The notes beneath the pieces were generated by a model. The model was not told the origin of the DNA, searched no databases, and worked only from the letters and a program-made list of their open reading frames with translations. Below are positions 1 to 7,485 of a stretch of 16,130 bases of DNA, one piece after another (within the stretch, counting starts at the first letter, position 1; each line of letters begins with the position of its first letter). The translations under genes and the position numbers were made by a program. Source of the stretch: JAQVUB01 sp033809415 (lineage in GTDB: Bacteria > Verrucomicrobiota > Lentisphaeria > Oligosphaerales > Oligosphaeraceae); NCBI GenBank assembly GCA_033809415.1, contig JAPXLT010000088.1, positions 1 to 16,130 on the forward strand, read 5' to 3'.

Positions 1-17
1 CCTGCACCCTGCACCCT

Positions 18-2153
18 TCAATAAATAAACAGCATTTCACGATATTTTGGCAGGGGCCAGCGGCTATCGTCGATGCGGTATTCGAGGTCATCGACGACGG
101 TTCGCAGGTCTGCCAGGGCGGCGATGATGTCCTCATGCACTCCCTTCAGCGCTTCGGCCAGGGCATCACATTTATCATATAGCTCATCAAGACCGTGACC
201 AAGTTCTTCTGCGGAGCGGCGCAAGCCCCGCACGCCTGCCGTCAGACTGTCCTGGCTGGCCAGCTTTAAAGCATTGGCAAGACGGCTGTATTCGTCCGCT
301 ACCACAGGAATAATCATACTACGCGCAATCTCGAGGCCGATCTCGCCCTCGATCCGGATCTTGCGGTGGTACTCTTCGAGATAAACCTCGAAGCGGGAAT
401 CCAGTTCCGCGAGCGAATAGACGCCATAGCGGGCAAAGATCGCCTTTTTGGCATCATCCTTGAGCACCCGTATGGCGTCCATGGTCGCCAAATGATTAGG
501 CAATTTGCGACGTGCGGCTTCCTCAGCCCAGGCACGGGAATAATTATCTCCATTGAAAATGATGCGTTTATGCTGATGGAACTCTTCCCGGAGGAGTTCC
601 TGCAAAGCGGCATTGAATTGCTCGGAAGGAGCTTTTTCCAGCCGGTCGCAAAGATAATCAATAGACTCCGTGACGATGGTATTGAGATTGATATTGACCC
701 CGGATGCCGACTGGCTGGCGCCTGGAGTACGCACTTCAAACTTGTCGCCAGTGAAAGCCAGCGGGCTGGTGCGGTTGCGATCCGTCGCATCCCGCGGCAA
801 GGGCGGCAGAATGTCAACGCCAATCTGCATCTTGCCGGACTTTTTCCGGCTGCTGGAATTTCCCGACTCGATCTGTTCGATCACTTCCGTCAGCTGTTCA
901 CCGAGGAAAATGGAGATGATCGCGGGGGGTGCCTCGTTCGCTCCAAGGCGATGATCGTTGCCGGCGCTTGCACAGGCCGCCCGCAGCAGGTCTCCATGCA
1001 GATCAACCGCCCGGATCACAGCGCAGAGCATCGTCAGGAAAATGGCATTCTGATTAGGATCATTGCCTGGCTCCAGCAAATTGCGGTTGCCATAGTTAAC
1101 CGACCAGTTGTTGTGCTTGCCTGAACCATTGACCCCTGCAAACGGCTTCTCATGCATCAGACAGACCAAGGCATTGCGGTCGGCAACCTGGCGCAACACC
1201 TCCATGATCAGCATGTTGTGATCAATGGCCAAGTTGATCTCCTCGAACATCGGCGCCAATTCGAATTGCGCCGGAGCGACTTCATTGTGACGCGTACGCG
1301 CCGGAATGCCCAGCTTCCAGAGTTCCTGCTCGACCTCGGTCATGAATTTCAGGATACGGGGCTTGATGGCGCCAAAATAATGGTCTTCAAGCTGCTGATG
1401 TTTTGCCGGCGGCGCGCCGAAAAGCGTTCGACCGGTTTGCAGCAAGTCAGGACGCTGCAGATAAAATTTCTTGTCGATCAGGAAATATTCCTGTTCGATT
1501 CCCATGGTGACTTTGCAATGAGCATCGGGCTGCCCGAACAACCTCATCATCCGCCGCACCGCCTTGTTGAGAGCCTGCAAGGAACGCAGCAATGGCGTCT
1601 TTTTATCGAGGGCTTCGCCCGTATATGAACAGAAGGCTGTAGGAATGCACAGGGTTGCGCCGTTGGCATGCCTTTTAATGAACGCCGGACTGGTGGGGTC
1701 CCAGGCGGTGTAGCCCCTGGCTTCAAACGTGCAGCGAAGCCCGCCGGACGGAAAACTCGATGCGTCGGGTTCGCCGACAATCAAATTTTTCCCTGAGAAG
1801 GTCATAATGGCCTGTGCCTGACCGGTTGCTTCGAGGAACGCGTCATGTTTTTCGGCGGTTCCTCCGGTCAATGGCTGAAACCAGTGTGTGAAATGGGTTG
1901 CCCCGCGGGCCATGGCCCATTCTTTCATCGCATGCGCGACGTCTCCGGCAATGGCTGAATCCAGCGGCAGTCCTTCATTGATGGTGGAAAGCAGCTTCTC
2001 AGCTGTGGCAGCAGGCAGGAACTGACGGATGGCCGCCGCATGGAAAACATCTTCCCCATAATATTCGATGGAAACGGGGCGCGCCGGCAGGGGACTGCCC
2101 AGCTGACGGTCGGCAATATCATTAATGGCTTCCCCACGATTTAAATGAGTCAT
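18..2153 (-). CDS. glnN: Glutamine synthetase type III (GSIII)
   Basis: This enzyme makes glutamine from glutamate, ammonia and ATP in the cytoplasm and is the main route of ammonia assimilation. The 711-residue product has the length of the GSIII family, well above the roughly 450 residues of GSI. Visible motifs, in order, are HWFQPLTG (90-97), GIEQEYFLID (218-227) with metal-binding glutamates, NEVAPAQFELAP (290-301), NGSGKHNNWS (342-351), GNDHRLGANEAPPA (398-411) typical of GSIII, and DRNRTSPLAFTG plus KFEVR (458-475). The C-terminal 100 residues are helical and charged, as in GSIII. The frame stays open upstream to 2393, but the start at 2153 is chosen because AGGAG lies 7 bases before it and the protein then begins where GSIII proteins normally do; the longer version would also overlap the glycosyltransferase gene. 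The gene lies 127 bp downstream of that gene on the same strand, with a hairpin between them, so co-transcription is uncertain. Confidence 0.96.
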   Translation of the reverse strand: MTHLNRGEAINDIADRQLGSPLPARPVSIEYYGEDVFHAAAIRQFLPAATAEKLLSTINEGLPLDSAIAGDVAHAMKEWAMARGATHFTHWFQPLTGGTAEKHDAFLEATGQAQAIMTFSGKNLIVGEPDASSFPSGGLRCTFEARGYTAWDPTSPAFIKRHANGATLCIPTAFCSYTGEALDKKTPLLRSLQALNKAVRRMMRLFGQPDAHCKVTMGIEQEYFLIDKKFYLQRPDLLQTGRTLFGAPPAKHQQLEDHYFGAIKPRILKFMTEVEQELWKLGIPARTRHNEVAPAQFELAPMFEEINLAIDHNMLIMEVLRQVADRNALVCLMHEKPFAGVNGSGKHNNWSVNYGNRNLLEPGNDPNQNAIFLTMLCAVIRAVDLHGDLLRAACASAGNDHRLGANEAPPAIISIFLGEQLTEVIEQIESGNSSSRKKSGKMQIGVDILPPLPRDATDRNRTSPLAFTGDKFEVRTPGASQSASGVNINLNTIVTESIDYLCDRLEKAPSEQFNAALQELLREEFHQHKRIIFNGDNYSRAWAEEAARRKLPNHLATMDAIRVLKDDAKKAIFARYGVYSLAELDSRFEVYLEEYHRKIRIEGEIGLEIARSMIIPVVADEYSRLANALKLASQDSLTAGVRGLRRSAEELGHGLDELYDKCDALAEALKGVHEDIIAALADLRTVVDDLEYRIDDSRWPLPKYREMLFIY

Positions 2154-2160
2154 AAAAGGA

Positions 2161-2165
2161 CTCCT
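2161..2165 (-). promoter_or_regulatory. Ribosome binding site that fixes the glnN start
   Basis: On the minus strand AGGAG stands 7 bases before the ATG at 2153. It rules against the in-frame start 80 codons further upstream, whose extra residues would be encoded by the repeat hairpin and by the end of the glycosyltransferase gene. Confidence 0.75.
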
Positions 2166-2185
2166 TTTGAAAAACTTGGGCTGAT

Positions 2186-2262
2186 AACAACGAAAAGGCA
2201 CGAAAAAGCACGAACTTTTTTGTGCCTTTCGTGGTTGAAAAATCCTTTTTGGACGTGGTCTA
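2186..2262 (-). repeat. Partial copy (A3) of dispersed element A, containing a hairpin
   Basis: Read on the minus strand this begins TAGACCACGTCCAAAAAGG and goes on into an AACCACGAAAGGCAC-type segment, matching the first part of the copies at 3766 and 8367. The segment 2186-2236 is an imperfect inverted repeat: AACAACGAAAAGGCAC on one side and GTGCCTTTCGTGGTT on the other. It lies between the glycosyltransferase stop and the glnN start. It might end or attenuate transcription of the upstream gene, but it has no clean U-tract, so that role is speculative. Confidence 0.65.
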
Positions 2263-2280
2263 TGCAAATGCAAGGCAACC

Positions 2281-3525
2281 TCAATCTGCCGGAAAGGTTG
2301 CGTGATCACGGACGGCCTGGTAAAAATCCGCCAGCAGGCGGCAGATAACTGGCCAAGTGTACGAAGCCTCCACTTCAGCCGTTGCATTGGCAATCAGCTG
2401 CTCGCGCATACCGGGAGCAGAAAGACGCGAACAGGCCTCGAGAAGGGAGTTCAAGTCATCCGAGGTGAAAAGCAGGCCATTATGTCCATCCCGGATCAAG
2501 TGCTGCAACCCTCCGACAGCGGAGGCGATCACCGGCAGGCCTGCGCTCCATGCTTCGAGGACAACGATGCCAAAGGGTTCATGCAAAGACGGCAGGATAA
2601 ACACGTCGGCCTGCTGATAGGCGGCAAGCAGGCGCTCATCATCCGGCGGCATTCCAGGAAAAATGGAAGCCCAGTCCTGCAAGCCTTCCCTGCGCAAAAA
2701 ATCCCTGAGCTTCTCGGCATACCATTCAACCGTCACAGGTCCAATCAGCAGCAAATGCATTTTTTTGCCAAGATCGCGCTGCCGTTGCAGCATCCGCAGC
2801 AACAGCAGCTGATTTTTCTGATAATCGATGCGGGAAACGCATAAGAACAAAGGGCAATCCAACGGAAGATGCAGATGCTCGCGCCAATCAAAATGGGTCT
2901 TCTGCCGGAAACGGTTCGGGTCAACCCCATTGGGAAGATAGAGAACCGGCTTCTTTGGATAGAGTCCCTGCAAATGCGGCAATTCATTGGCGCCTACGCA
3001 GATGATCCCATCCGCAGCGGCAACCGGGTCAGACTTGCGGCGCAAAAGGCGGTCAAGTGCCCCTCCCCATGGCAACGTGCCCCGCAAAACAGCCAGCATA
3101 TTTTGCGTTTCTTCCGGTGGGATATCCAGAAATCCCCCGTGAAAGCTGATGACATAGGGGATTTTGCGTTGTCTGCTGATCCTGTGCACCAATTCTGCCA
3201 GCCGTCCGGAATTATGAATGTGCAGCAAATCATAATCCGCGCATTGGAGATGTCGCCTCAACTGCGGTGAAAAAGGGTTGCCTCCCTTTTTGTCAAGGAT
3301 TTCACGGCGCCAGGCCGGCATCGGCCACCATGGATAGATATACGGGAAGCGGTGAATCGCCACCTCTTCTTTTTCTTCCATTCCAGGCTGCGAGCAGGCT
3401 GATGTTGCCAGAATCTCGCAGTGCACCCCGAAATCGGGAAGCTTGCGAGCCGTATTCCACACAACGGTCTCCGTACCGCCCCATTCCGCAAAACTGAACC
3501 GGCGGATGATCTGCGCTGTTTTCAT
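2281..3525 (-). CDS. Family 4 glycosyltransferase (GT-B fold)
   Basis: The 414-residue product is a typical retaining GT4 enzyme that moves a sugar from a nucleotide-sugar donor to a polysaccharide or lipid-linked acceptor. It would work in the cytoplasm or at the inner face of the membrane. The N-terminal acceptor domain opens with MKTAQIIRRF and the glycine motif GGTETVV (16-22), followed by SFHGGF (127-132). The domain junction carries LPNGVD (197-202) and SRIDYQKN (231-238). The donor domain holds the E-x7-E signature, with E316 and E324 in HEPFGIVVLEAW, then GLPVIAS and GGLQHLIRDGHNGLL (338-352). There is no signal peptide or membrane segment. GGAGG precedes the ATG by only 3 bases, which is short, but no other start fits the family N-terminus. 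No other glycan biosynthesis gene is next to it, so donor and acceptor cannot be named. Confidence 0.93.
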   Translation of the reverse strand: MKTAQIIRRFSFAEWGGTETVVWNTARKLPDFGVHCEILATSACSQPGMEEKEEVAIHRFPYIYPWWPMPAWRREILDKKGGNPFSPQLRRHLQCADYDLLHIHNSGRLAELVHRISRQRKIPYVISFHGGFLDIPPEETQNMLAVLRGTLPWGGALDRLLRRKSDPVAAADGIICVGANELPHLQGLYPKKPVLYLPNGVDPNRFRQKTHFDWREHLHLPLDCPLFLCVSRIDYQKNQLLLLRMLQRQRDLGKKMHLLLIGPVTVEWYAEKLRDFLRREGLQDWASIFPGMPPDDERLLAAYQQADVFILPSLHEPFGIVVLEAWSAGLPVIASAVGGLQHLIRDGHNGLLFTSDDLNSLLEACSRLSAPGMREQLIANATAEVEASYTWPVICRLLADFYQAVRDHATFPAD

Positions 3526-3765
3526 AGACCTCCGAAATTAACTTACTTACTCTCGCTCTCCCCTTTACAATAACCCATCTTCGGAAAACATAAAGGCATG
3601 AGAGTACCGAGTTCCCTCATCATTCATTCATGATTTTCTGTTAATTTACCATCCCCAAACGGGAAGTCAAAAATGGCAAAAAAAATCATGCCTGGCTGCC
3701 TTTCCAACCTGGCTTTTTTTGCTTTTGAATTACAGTTATTCGATGAGCTATATAGCTTGGCTATT
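3526..3765. other. AT-rich upstream region of the glycosyltransferase gene, no gene seen
   Basis: No open frame with a ribosome binding site is present. The stretch probably holds the promoter of the minus-strand glycosyltransferase gene, but I see no convincing -35/-10 pair. A weak hairpin at 3690-3713 is flanked by runs of A and T and could stop transcription in either direction, although no gene ends here. Confidence 0.5.
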
Positions 3766-3888
3766 TAGACCACGTCCAAAAAGGATTTTTTAACAACGAA
3801 ACACACGAAAAGACACGAAATTTTTTATAGGGGTTGCTGCTTTGACGGATGGAATGGCACGCGAATTTGTGATCTGGTCTATTGTTTT
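3766..3888 (+). repeat. Dispersed element A, copy A1 (conserved part)
   Basis: This segment starts TAGACCACGTCCAAAAAGG, runs through a (A)CACGAAAAGACACGAAA motif, and ends TCTATTGTTTT just before the palindrome at 3889. It aligns base by base with 8367-8498, with roughly four in five bases the same by eye. It sits in the divergent gap between the glycosyltransferase and helicase genes. No open frame or Shine-Dalgarno sequence is present, so it is non-coding. Confidence 0.8.
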
Positions 3889-3971
3889 CTCCGACTGATC
3901 CGACCGATCGGACGGATCGGACGGATCAAGTAGATCGGTCGGATCGGTCAGATCGGTCGGATCAGTCGGAG
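3889..3971. repeat. Long palindrome made of 9-bp units (A1 hairpin)
   Basis: Two 39-base arms (3889-3927 and 3933-3971) surround the 5-base loop AAGTA; 35 of 39 positions pair and the outer 21 pair perfectly. The left arm is built of 9-bp units such as CCGACCGAT and CGGACGGAT, the right arm of CGGTCGGAT and CGGTCAGAT. It follows directly on the conserved part of element A. Confidence 0.9.
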
Positions 3972-4018
3972 AAAAAAGACAGGAATTAGCGGTACCTTAA
4001 AAGAGTTGCGTGTCAATG

Positions 4019-4081
4019 ACTTGGAGATTTTTTCCAGAAAAATCTTTCCCAAAAAAGAAGATTTTGGGCGATAGTAGTACG
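4019..4081 (+). repeat. Dispersed element C, copy C1
   Basis: The 63-bp segment begins ACTTGGAG, contains the self-complementary pair AAAATCTT and AAGATTTT, and ends GATAGTAGTACG. It aligns over its whole length with 13273-13334, differing by a few substitutions and small gaps. In both places GTCCAT-type repeats follow. Confidence 0.75.
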
Positions 4082-4091
4082 AAAAGCCCAT

Positions 4092-4149
4092 CATCCATTC
4101 CATTCTTGTCCATCGCGTCCATTTCGTCCATCCTTGTCCCTGTCCATCG
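4092..4149 (+). repeat. Degenerate GTCCAT repeat run
   Basis: About seven GTCCAT or near-GTCCAT words occur with irregular 8-11 base spacing. It resembles the right arm of element B (13507-13582) without a matching left arm, and it lies just upstream of the helicase promoter. Confidence 0.6.
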
Positions 4150-4187
4150 TTCATTCTTCATTTTTGTCATTAAATGTCAATTTTCTG

Positions 4188-4216
4188 TTGCGTTTCTGAT
4201 TTCATTGCAGTATATT
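4188..4216 (+). promoter_or_regulatory. Predicted sigma-70-type promoter of the helicase gene
   Basis: The -35 box TTGCGT (4188-4193) and the -10 box TATATT (4211-4216) are 17 bases apart. Transcription would begin near 4223, leaving a leader of about 43 bases before the preferred start codon at 4266. The repeats at 3766-4149 lie just upstream. Confidence 0.55.
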
Positions 4217-4265
4217 AAATCTTTTCACATTTTATACACGCATGATGCAATTTGGATCAGGAATT

Positions 4266-6257
4266 ATGAAAGCAAAACAAGAACAGACCGATCAAGAAGT
4301 CCCGGTGCACGAACATGACAATAATCTTTTGCCGGAATCGGTCAAGGATGCCGCTTCAGCGCCTCCGGAAGGTGTCCCCGCAAAGGGATTTGCGGATTTT
4401 GGGTTAGGCGCAGACTTATTGCTTGGCATTGCCGAAGCCGGCTTTATCGAGCCGACCCTAATTCAGCAAAAAGCGATTCCGGTGTTGATGTCCGGGCGTG
4501 ATCTGATTGGGCAGGCCTTGACTGGCTCCGGAAAGACGGCGGCTTTCGGCTTGCCGGCCATGGAACGTATTCGTGACAAGCCTGGCTTGCAGTTTCTGGT
4601 ACTGGTACCGACTCGCGAACTGGCAGCACAGGTCAGCTCCGAATTGTTCAAGCTGGGACATCATGCCGGCGTCAAAACCGCTGCTTTTACTGGCGGACAG
4701 TCCTATTCCCGGCAGGAAAAACTTTTACAGCAAGGCATCAACATCCTGGTGGCGACCCCCGGACGTCTGATTGATTTGATGGAAACCGGACATTTCGACC
4801 GAGTCAACCCCTCGATCATCGTCGTCGATGAAGCCGACGAAATGCTCGATATGGGCTTCCTCGATGATGTCAAAACCATTTTTGCCAAATTCCCGGGTCC
4901 CCGGCAGACCATGCTGTTTTCGGCGACCCTGCCCAAACCGGTAGTAGCGCTCGCTCAAACAATCCTGCAAGACCCAGTCGATATCACCACGGCGATCAGC
5001 GAGGCGACCAACAACGATATCGAGCAGCAGTATTTTGTCATCCAGGAACACGAGCGAGTCAATGCCGCAATCCGCCTGATCGACTCTGACAATGTCAGCA
5101 AAGCCATCATCTTCTGCCGCACGAAGGAGGAAACCGATGCCCTGAATATCCTGCTCGGCGGACGCGGCTACAATGTCAACTGCCTGCATGGCGATATGGA
5201 ACAGGCACAACGTTCGAGGGTTATGGCCGCCTTCCGAAAAGGCGAAATCGACATGCTGGTGGCTACTGATGTGGCGGCGCGCGGGCTTGACGTCGAGGAT
5301 GTCTCCCACGTCTTTAATTTTCACCTGCCTTTTGACAGCCGGGGTTATGTGCACCGCATCGGTCGTACCGGGCGCGCCGGCAAATCCGGCAAGGCGATCA
5401 CGTTGGTGACTCCGCGGGAATTGCGGCAGCTTGAGGCTATTCGCCGCAGTGTCGGCGCCGACTTGCACCTTGGGATCATTCCAACTCGCCAAGAAGTCTA
5501 TACCCAGCGTCTGCAAAAACTCTTTGCTGAGTTATTCGCCAGTGATCTTGATCCCGCCCTCTACAACCAGGTGCTGGAAATCTTGAAGGACCAGGATCAG
5601 GATGCCCTGGTGCTGTTTACCAAACTGCTCACCCGCTTTCTCAGCAATAGCACCGATCAGGGACCCGAAAGAATCGGCTTTTCCGGAGATAGCCTCGAAC
5701 GCCTGATAAATGAAAAAACTCGAGGCGGACGGAGAGATTTCCGTGATAATGACGGACGACGGGGAGGCAGTCGAGGCGGATGGGGCCGGGGAAAACGTGA
5801 CAGCCGCCCGCGCAATTTCTCCCGCGATGACAACCGTGAACAGCGCCACGATCCTTCGCTCAATCTTGCAGTCCAAGAGCGTACCGAACGCAACCGGGAT
5901 GTGCGCAAGTCACGTAATAATATCGCTGGTTTCGAACAAGCAGTCCGCATCGCCGAAAATATCGACCGGGAACGCCAAAAAGATTCCGCTACCCGACAGA
6001 AAACATATCGCAATCCAGCCGGAGAAGACGCCGGAAAGTATCCCCGCAAAAGACGGGAAGACTACCCGGAACGCTCCGAACGCCCCAAGCGCTTCTTCGA
6101 TGACATACCGCGTGAACGCAAGCGCGAACGCCCAGCACGGTTCTCCGATGCCGCACCACGCGAACGCCCAGCACGGTTCTCGAACGCTGGAAAATCGGCT
6201 CAGCAGGATCGCCCGGAGCGTTATGCAAAACGCACCAAGCCAAACCGCAAGGGCTGA
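4266..6257 (+). CDS. deaD: DEAD-box ATP-dependent RNA helicase, DeaD/CsdA-like
   Basis: This 663-residue enzyme unwinds RNA duplexes using ATP; relatives help ribosome assembly and RNA turnover, often in the cold. Domain 1 has the Q motif (F45, Q67), motif I TGSGKT (86-91), PTRELA (115-120), GG (143-144), TPGR (164-167), DEAD (188-191) and SAT (219-221). Domain 2 has IIFCRTK (281-287), ATDVAARGLD (333-342) and HRIGRTGRAG (363-372). A helical segment typical of DeaD follows (about 400-460). No DbpA-type RNA-binding fold is evident; instead residues 484-663 are a low-complexity basic tail rich in R, G, D and E, probably an RNA-binding tether. A 23-bp direct repeat with a 36-bp period (6123-6145, 6159-6181) duplicates RERPARFS in the tail. 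The start at 4266 is preferred over 4242 because AGGA precedes it (only 3 bases away), while 4242 has no ribosome binding site. Confidence 0.96.
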   Translation: MKAKQEQTDQEVPVHEHDNNLLPESVKDAASAPPEGVPAKGFADFGLGADLLLGIAEAGFIEPTLIQQKAIPVLMSGRDLIGQALTGSGKTAAFGLPAMERIRDKPGLQFLVLVPTRELAAQVSSELFKLGHHAGVKTAAFTGGQSYSRQEKLLQQGINILVATPGRLIDLMETGHFDRVNPSIIVVDEADEMLDMGFLDDVKTIFAKFPGPRQTMLFSATLPKPVVALAQTILQDPVDITTAISEATNNDIEQQYFVIQEHERVNAAIRLIDSDNVSKAIIFCRTKEETDALNILLGGRGYNVNCLHGDMEQAQRSRVMAAFRKGEIDMLVATDVAARGLDVEDVSHVFNFHLPFDSRGYVHRIGRTGRAGKSGKAITLVTPRELRQLEAIRRSVGADLHLGIIPTRQEVYTQRLQKLFAELFASDLDPALYNQVLEILKDQDQDALVLFTKLLTRFLSNSTDQGPERIGFSGDSLERLINEKTRGGRRDFRDNDGRRGGSRGGWGRGKRDSRPRNFSRDDNREQRHDPSLNLAVQERTERNRDVRKSRNNIAGFEQAVRIAENIDRERQKDSATRQKTYRNPAGEDAGKYPRKRREDYPERSERPKRFFDDIPRERKRERPARFSDAAPRERPARFSNAGKSAQQDRPERYAKRTKPNRKG

Positions 6258-6296
6258 TAGTATGTAATGCGTCAATGACGCCAAGGGACAGTTTTT

Positions 6297-6408
6297 ACAA
6301 CGAAAGACACAAACTGACACGAAAAAAATTCATGGGAAATACAACGCATTCTCGCAACCAAAGCCACTTCCATGAATTTTTTTCGGGTCTTTTCGGGCTT
6401 TTCGTTGT
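6297..6408. repeat. Long imperfect inverted repeat downstream of the helicase gene
   Basis: The inner arms are exact over 16 bases: CGAAAAAAATTCATGG (6320-6335) and its complement (6370-6385). The outer arms (6297-6319 and 6386-6408) agree at 16 of 23 positions. The loop is 34 bases. The left arm carries the ACAACGAAAGACAC type of motif also seen in element A, so it belongs to the same general repeat pool. It starts 40 bp past the helicase stop codon and could help end that transcript, but it lacks a terminal U-tract. Confidence 0.75.
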
Positions 6409-6442
6409 TCAAAAAGAATTTCCCATAAAATCTCGTTCCAGC

Positions 6443-6472
6443 TTGTTTTTTCAGGGGAAAGTGCTACAGTAT
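6443..6472 (+). promoter_or_regulatory. Possible promoter of the tRNA-Ser gene
   Basis: TTGTTT (6443-6448) and CAGTAT (6467-6472) stand 18 bases apart; TACAGT at 6465-6470 with a 16-base gap is an alternative -10. Initiation would fall about 20 bases before the mature tRNA. The match is moderate. Confidence 0.35.
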
Positions 6473-6501
6473 TACGTCTTTCAAAATATGAATTTTATGC
6501 A

Positions 6502-6591
6502 GGAGAGATGCCGGAGTGGTCGATCGGGACGGTCTCGAAAACCGTTGTACAAGCAATTGTACCCTGGGTTCGAATCCCAGTCTCTCCGCCA
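6502..6591 (+). tRNA. tRNA-Ser, anticodon CGA
   Basis: The sequence folds as a class II tRNA. The acceptor stem is GGAGAGA (6502-6508) with TCTCTCC (6581-6587). The anticodon stem ACGGT/ACCGT encloses the loop CTCGAAA, with the anticodon CGA at 6536-6538 reading UCG serine codons. A long variable arm (TGTAC/GTAC) is typical of tRNA-Ser. The T arm is CTGGG TTCGAAT CCCAG. The discriminator base is G, and the CCA end is encoded (6589-6591). No copy of the tRNA 3' end is visible downstream that would mark an integration site. Confidence 0.97.
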
Positions 6592-6612
6592 GTTTAAGCA
6601 GAAAATGGATTC

Positions 6613-6759
6613 AGGGCGTTTTCATTCTCCCAACCACATCGGGAAATGTCTCGTTTTTTAATGGACAGGGACAAGAATGGACGGAATAGACACGTGCAGC
6701 AGGTGACGTCCTTGAACCTGTCCATTCATCTATCAAACGGAAAGTCCATCGTGTCCATG
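6613..6759 (+). repeat. Dispersed element B, copy B1 (short arms)
   Basis: It begins with AGGGCGTTTTCATT, identical to the terminal repeat of the copy at 13353, and continues with a TCGTTTTTTAATGGACAGGGACA segment. The core at 6691-6710 matches 13472-13491 at 19 of 20 bases. The stretch 6715-6758 matches 13506-13549 at 41 of 44 bases. ATGGACA words to the left and TGTCCAT words to the right of the core form an imperfect hairpin. It lies between the tRNA gene and the unrecognised minus-strand gene ending at 6773. A right terminal repeat is not recognisable in this copy. Confidence 0.8.
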
Positions 6760-6772
6760 TTTTCTATCCGTT

Positions 6773-7477
6773 TCATTTTCGCGCGGCTTTGCAGGTTGAT
6801 GAATTAATGTATTTTGAAATATCTATACATAGAGCTTTCATTATAGAAATAAATTCACGATCTCCCTGATACTTTTCTGCTATTCTCGCTAAGCGTTTCC
6901 CTTCAGTTGGCACCACCCCCACTGTCCCATTTATTACTGCTTTAATATGTTCGGGAAAGTATCTTTTGAAGAAAAGAAAATCATCTGTGCGGTCATTCTT
7001 TGGCGTATCGTCTTCCTGTTTATTTGGCTTCAGTTTACATTTTTTTTCATTTTCACCTCCCCTATTGCCAACAGCAATTGAATCAATAGTATAAGCGGCA
7101 AAACAGATTTTAGCAGGTTTCCCTTTTTCAAAAAGCGTAATGGCGCGAGCTTCCCCGCGTCCTATTGAATCCCATAAAGCCTGACACCCTTTGACGTCTT
7201 CAAATTTGGGGTGTTTTGTGTGGAAAAATTCTAATAACTCATCAGATGAAAGCCAATTGACACATAAAAATTCCGGAGTAATGCTTACGTTTCTTATGTC
7301 CAATAAAGAACCAGTTCCTTCTTCAGGATTGTATTTTAGTGCCTCTTCAATCGACTTGGGATGCTTTTCAGCCCCGAGAAACTTGCCAGCAGCAAAGATT
7401 TCCTCGCGTGCAGTTTTTAACGCTTTCGCAAGACTCTCATCATATTTAGTAATCCAAATGTATGCTTCAGAACCCAT
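6773..7477 (-). CDS. Unrecognised protein, 234 residues
   Basis: I do not recognise the family. The product has no signal peptide or membrane segment. An N-terminal part (about 1-130, opening MGSEAYIWITKYDES) looks globular and alternates helix and strand. A charged, probably flexible linker around 145-165 (ENEKKCKLKPNKQEDD) joins it to a helical C-terminal part with FFKRYFPEHIKAVINGT. The start is set at 7477 because GGGGG lies 8 bases upstream; a GTG at 7486 is in frame but would touch that site. A TATAAT box lies 24 bases upstream of the start. The gene is more AT-rich than the helicase or carbohydrate genes. It shares its strand and an AT-rich islet with the next gene, flanked by repeats, which suggests acquisition by transfer. 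Its 3' end abuts element B1, so the C-terminus may have been altered by that element. Confidence 0.75.
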   Translation of the reverse strand: MGSEAYIWITKYDESLAKALKTAREEIFAAGKFLGAEKHPKSIEEALKYNPEEGTGSLLDIRNVSITPEFLCVNWLSSDELLEFFHTKHPKFEDVKGCQALWDSIGRGEARAITLFEKGKPAKICFAAYTIDSIAVGNRGGENEKKCKLKPNKQEDDTPKNDRTDDFLFFKRYFPEHIKAVINGTVGVVPTEGKRLARIAEKYQGDREFISIMKALCIDISKYINSSTCKAARK

Positions 7478-7485
7478 ATCAAGCA

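Noticed and set aside
1..17. Short CCTGCAC repeat at the left edge
   Set aside because: Only two units are visible at the window edge, too little to define a repeat.
366..1124. Open frame of 252 codons on the plus strand
   Set aside because: It lies wholly opposite glnN, whose motifs prove the minus frame; no ribosome binding site or domain is seen.
2154..2393. In-frame 80-residue N-terminal extension of glutamine synthetase
   Set aside because: The added part is encoded by a repeat hairpin and by the end of the glycosyltransferase gene, has no ribosome binding site, and the internal ATG at 2153 has a strong one.
3690..3713. Rho-independent terminator with a T7 run
   Set aside because: The stem has several mismatches and no gene on either strand ends nearby; it lies between divergent genes.
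4725..5516. Open frame of 263 codons on the minus strand
   Set aside because: It is the reverse shadow of the DEAD-box helicase core and shows no motif of its own.
6275..6661. Open frame of 128 codons overlapping the tRNA gene
   Set aside because: It reads through a long hairpin and the whole tRNA-Ser, so it cannot be a normal protein gene.
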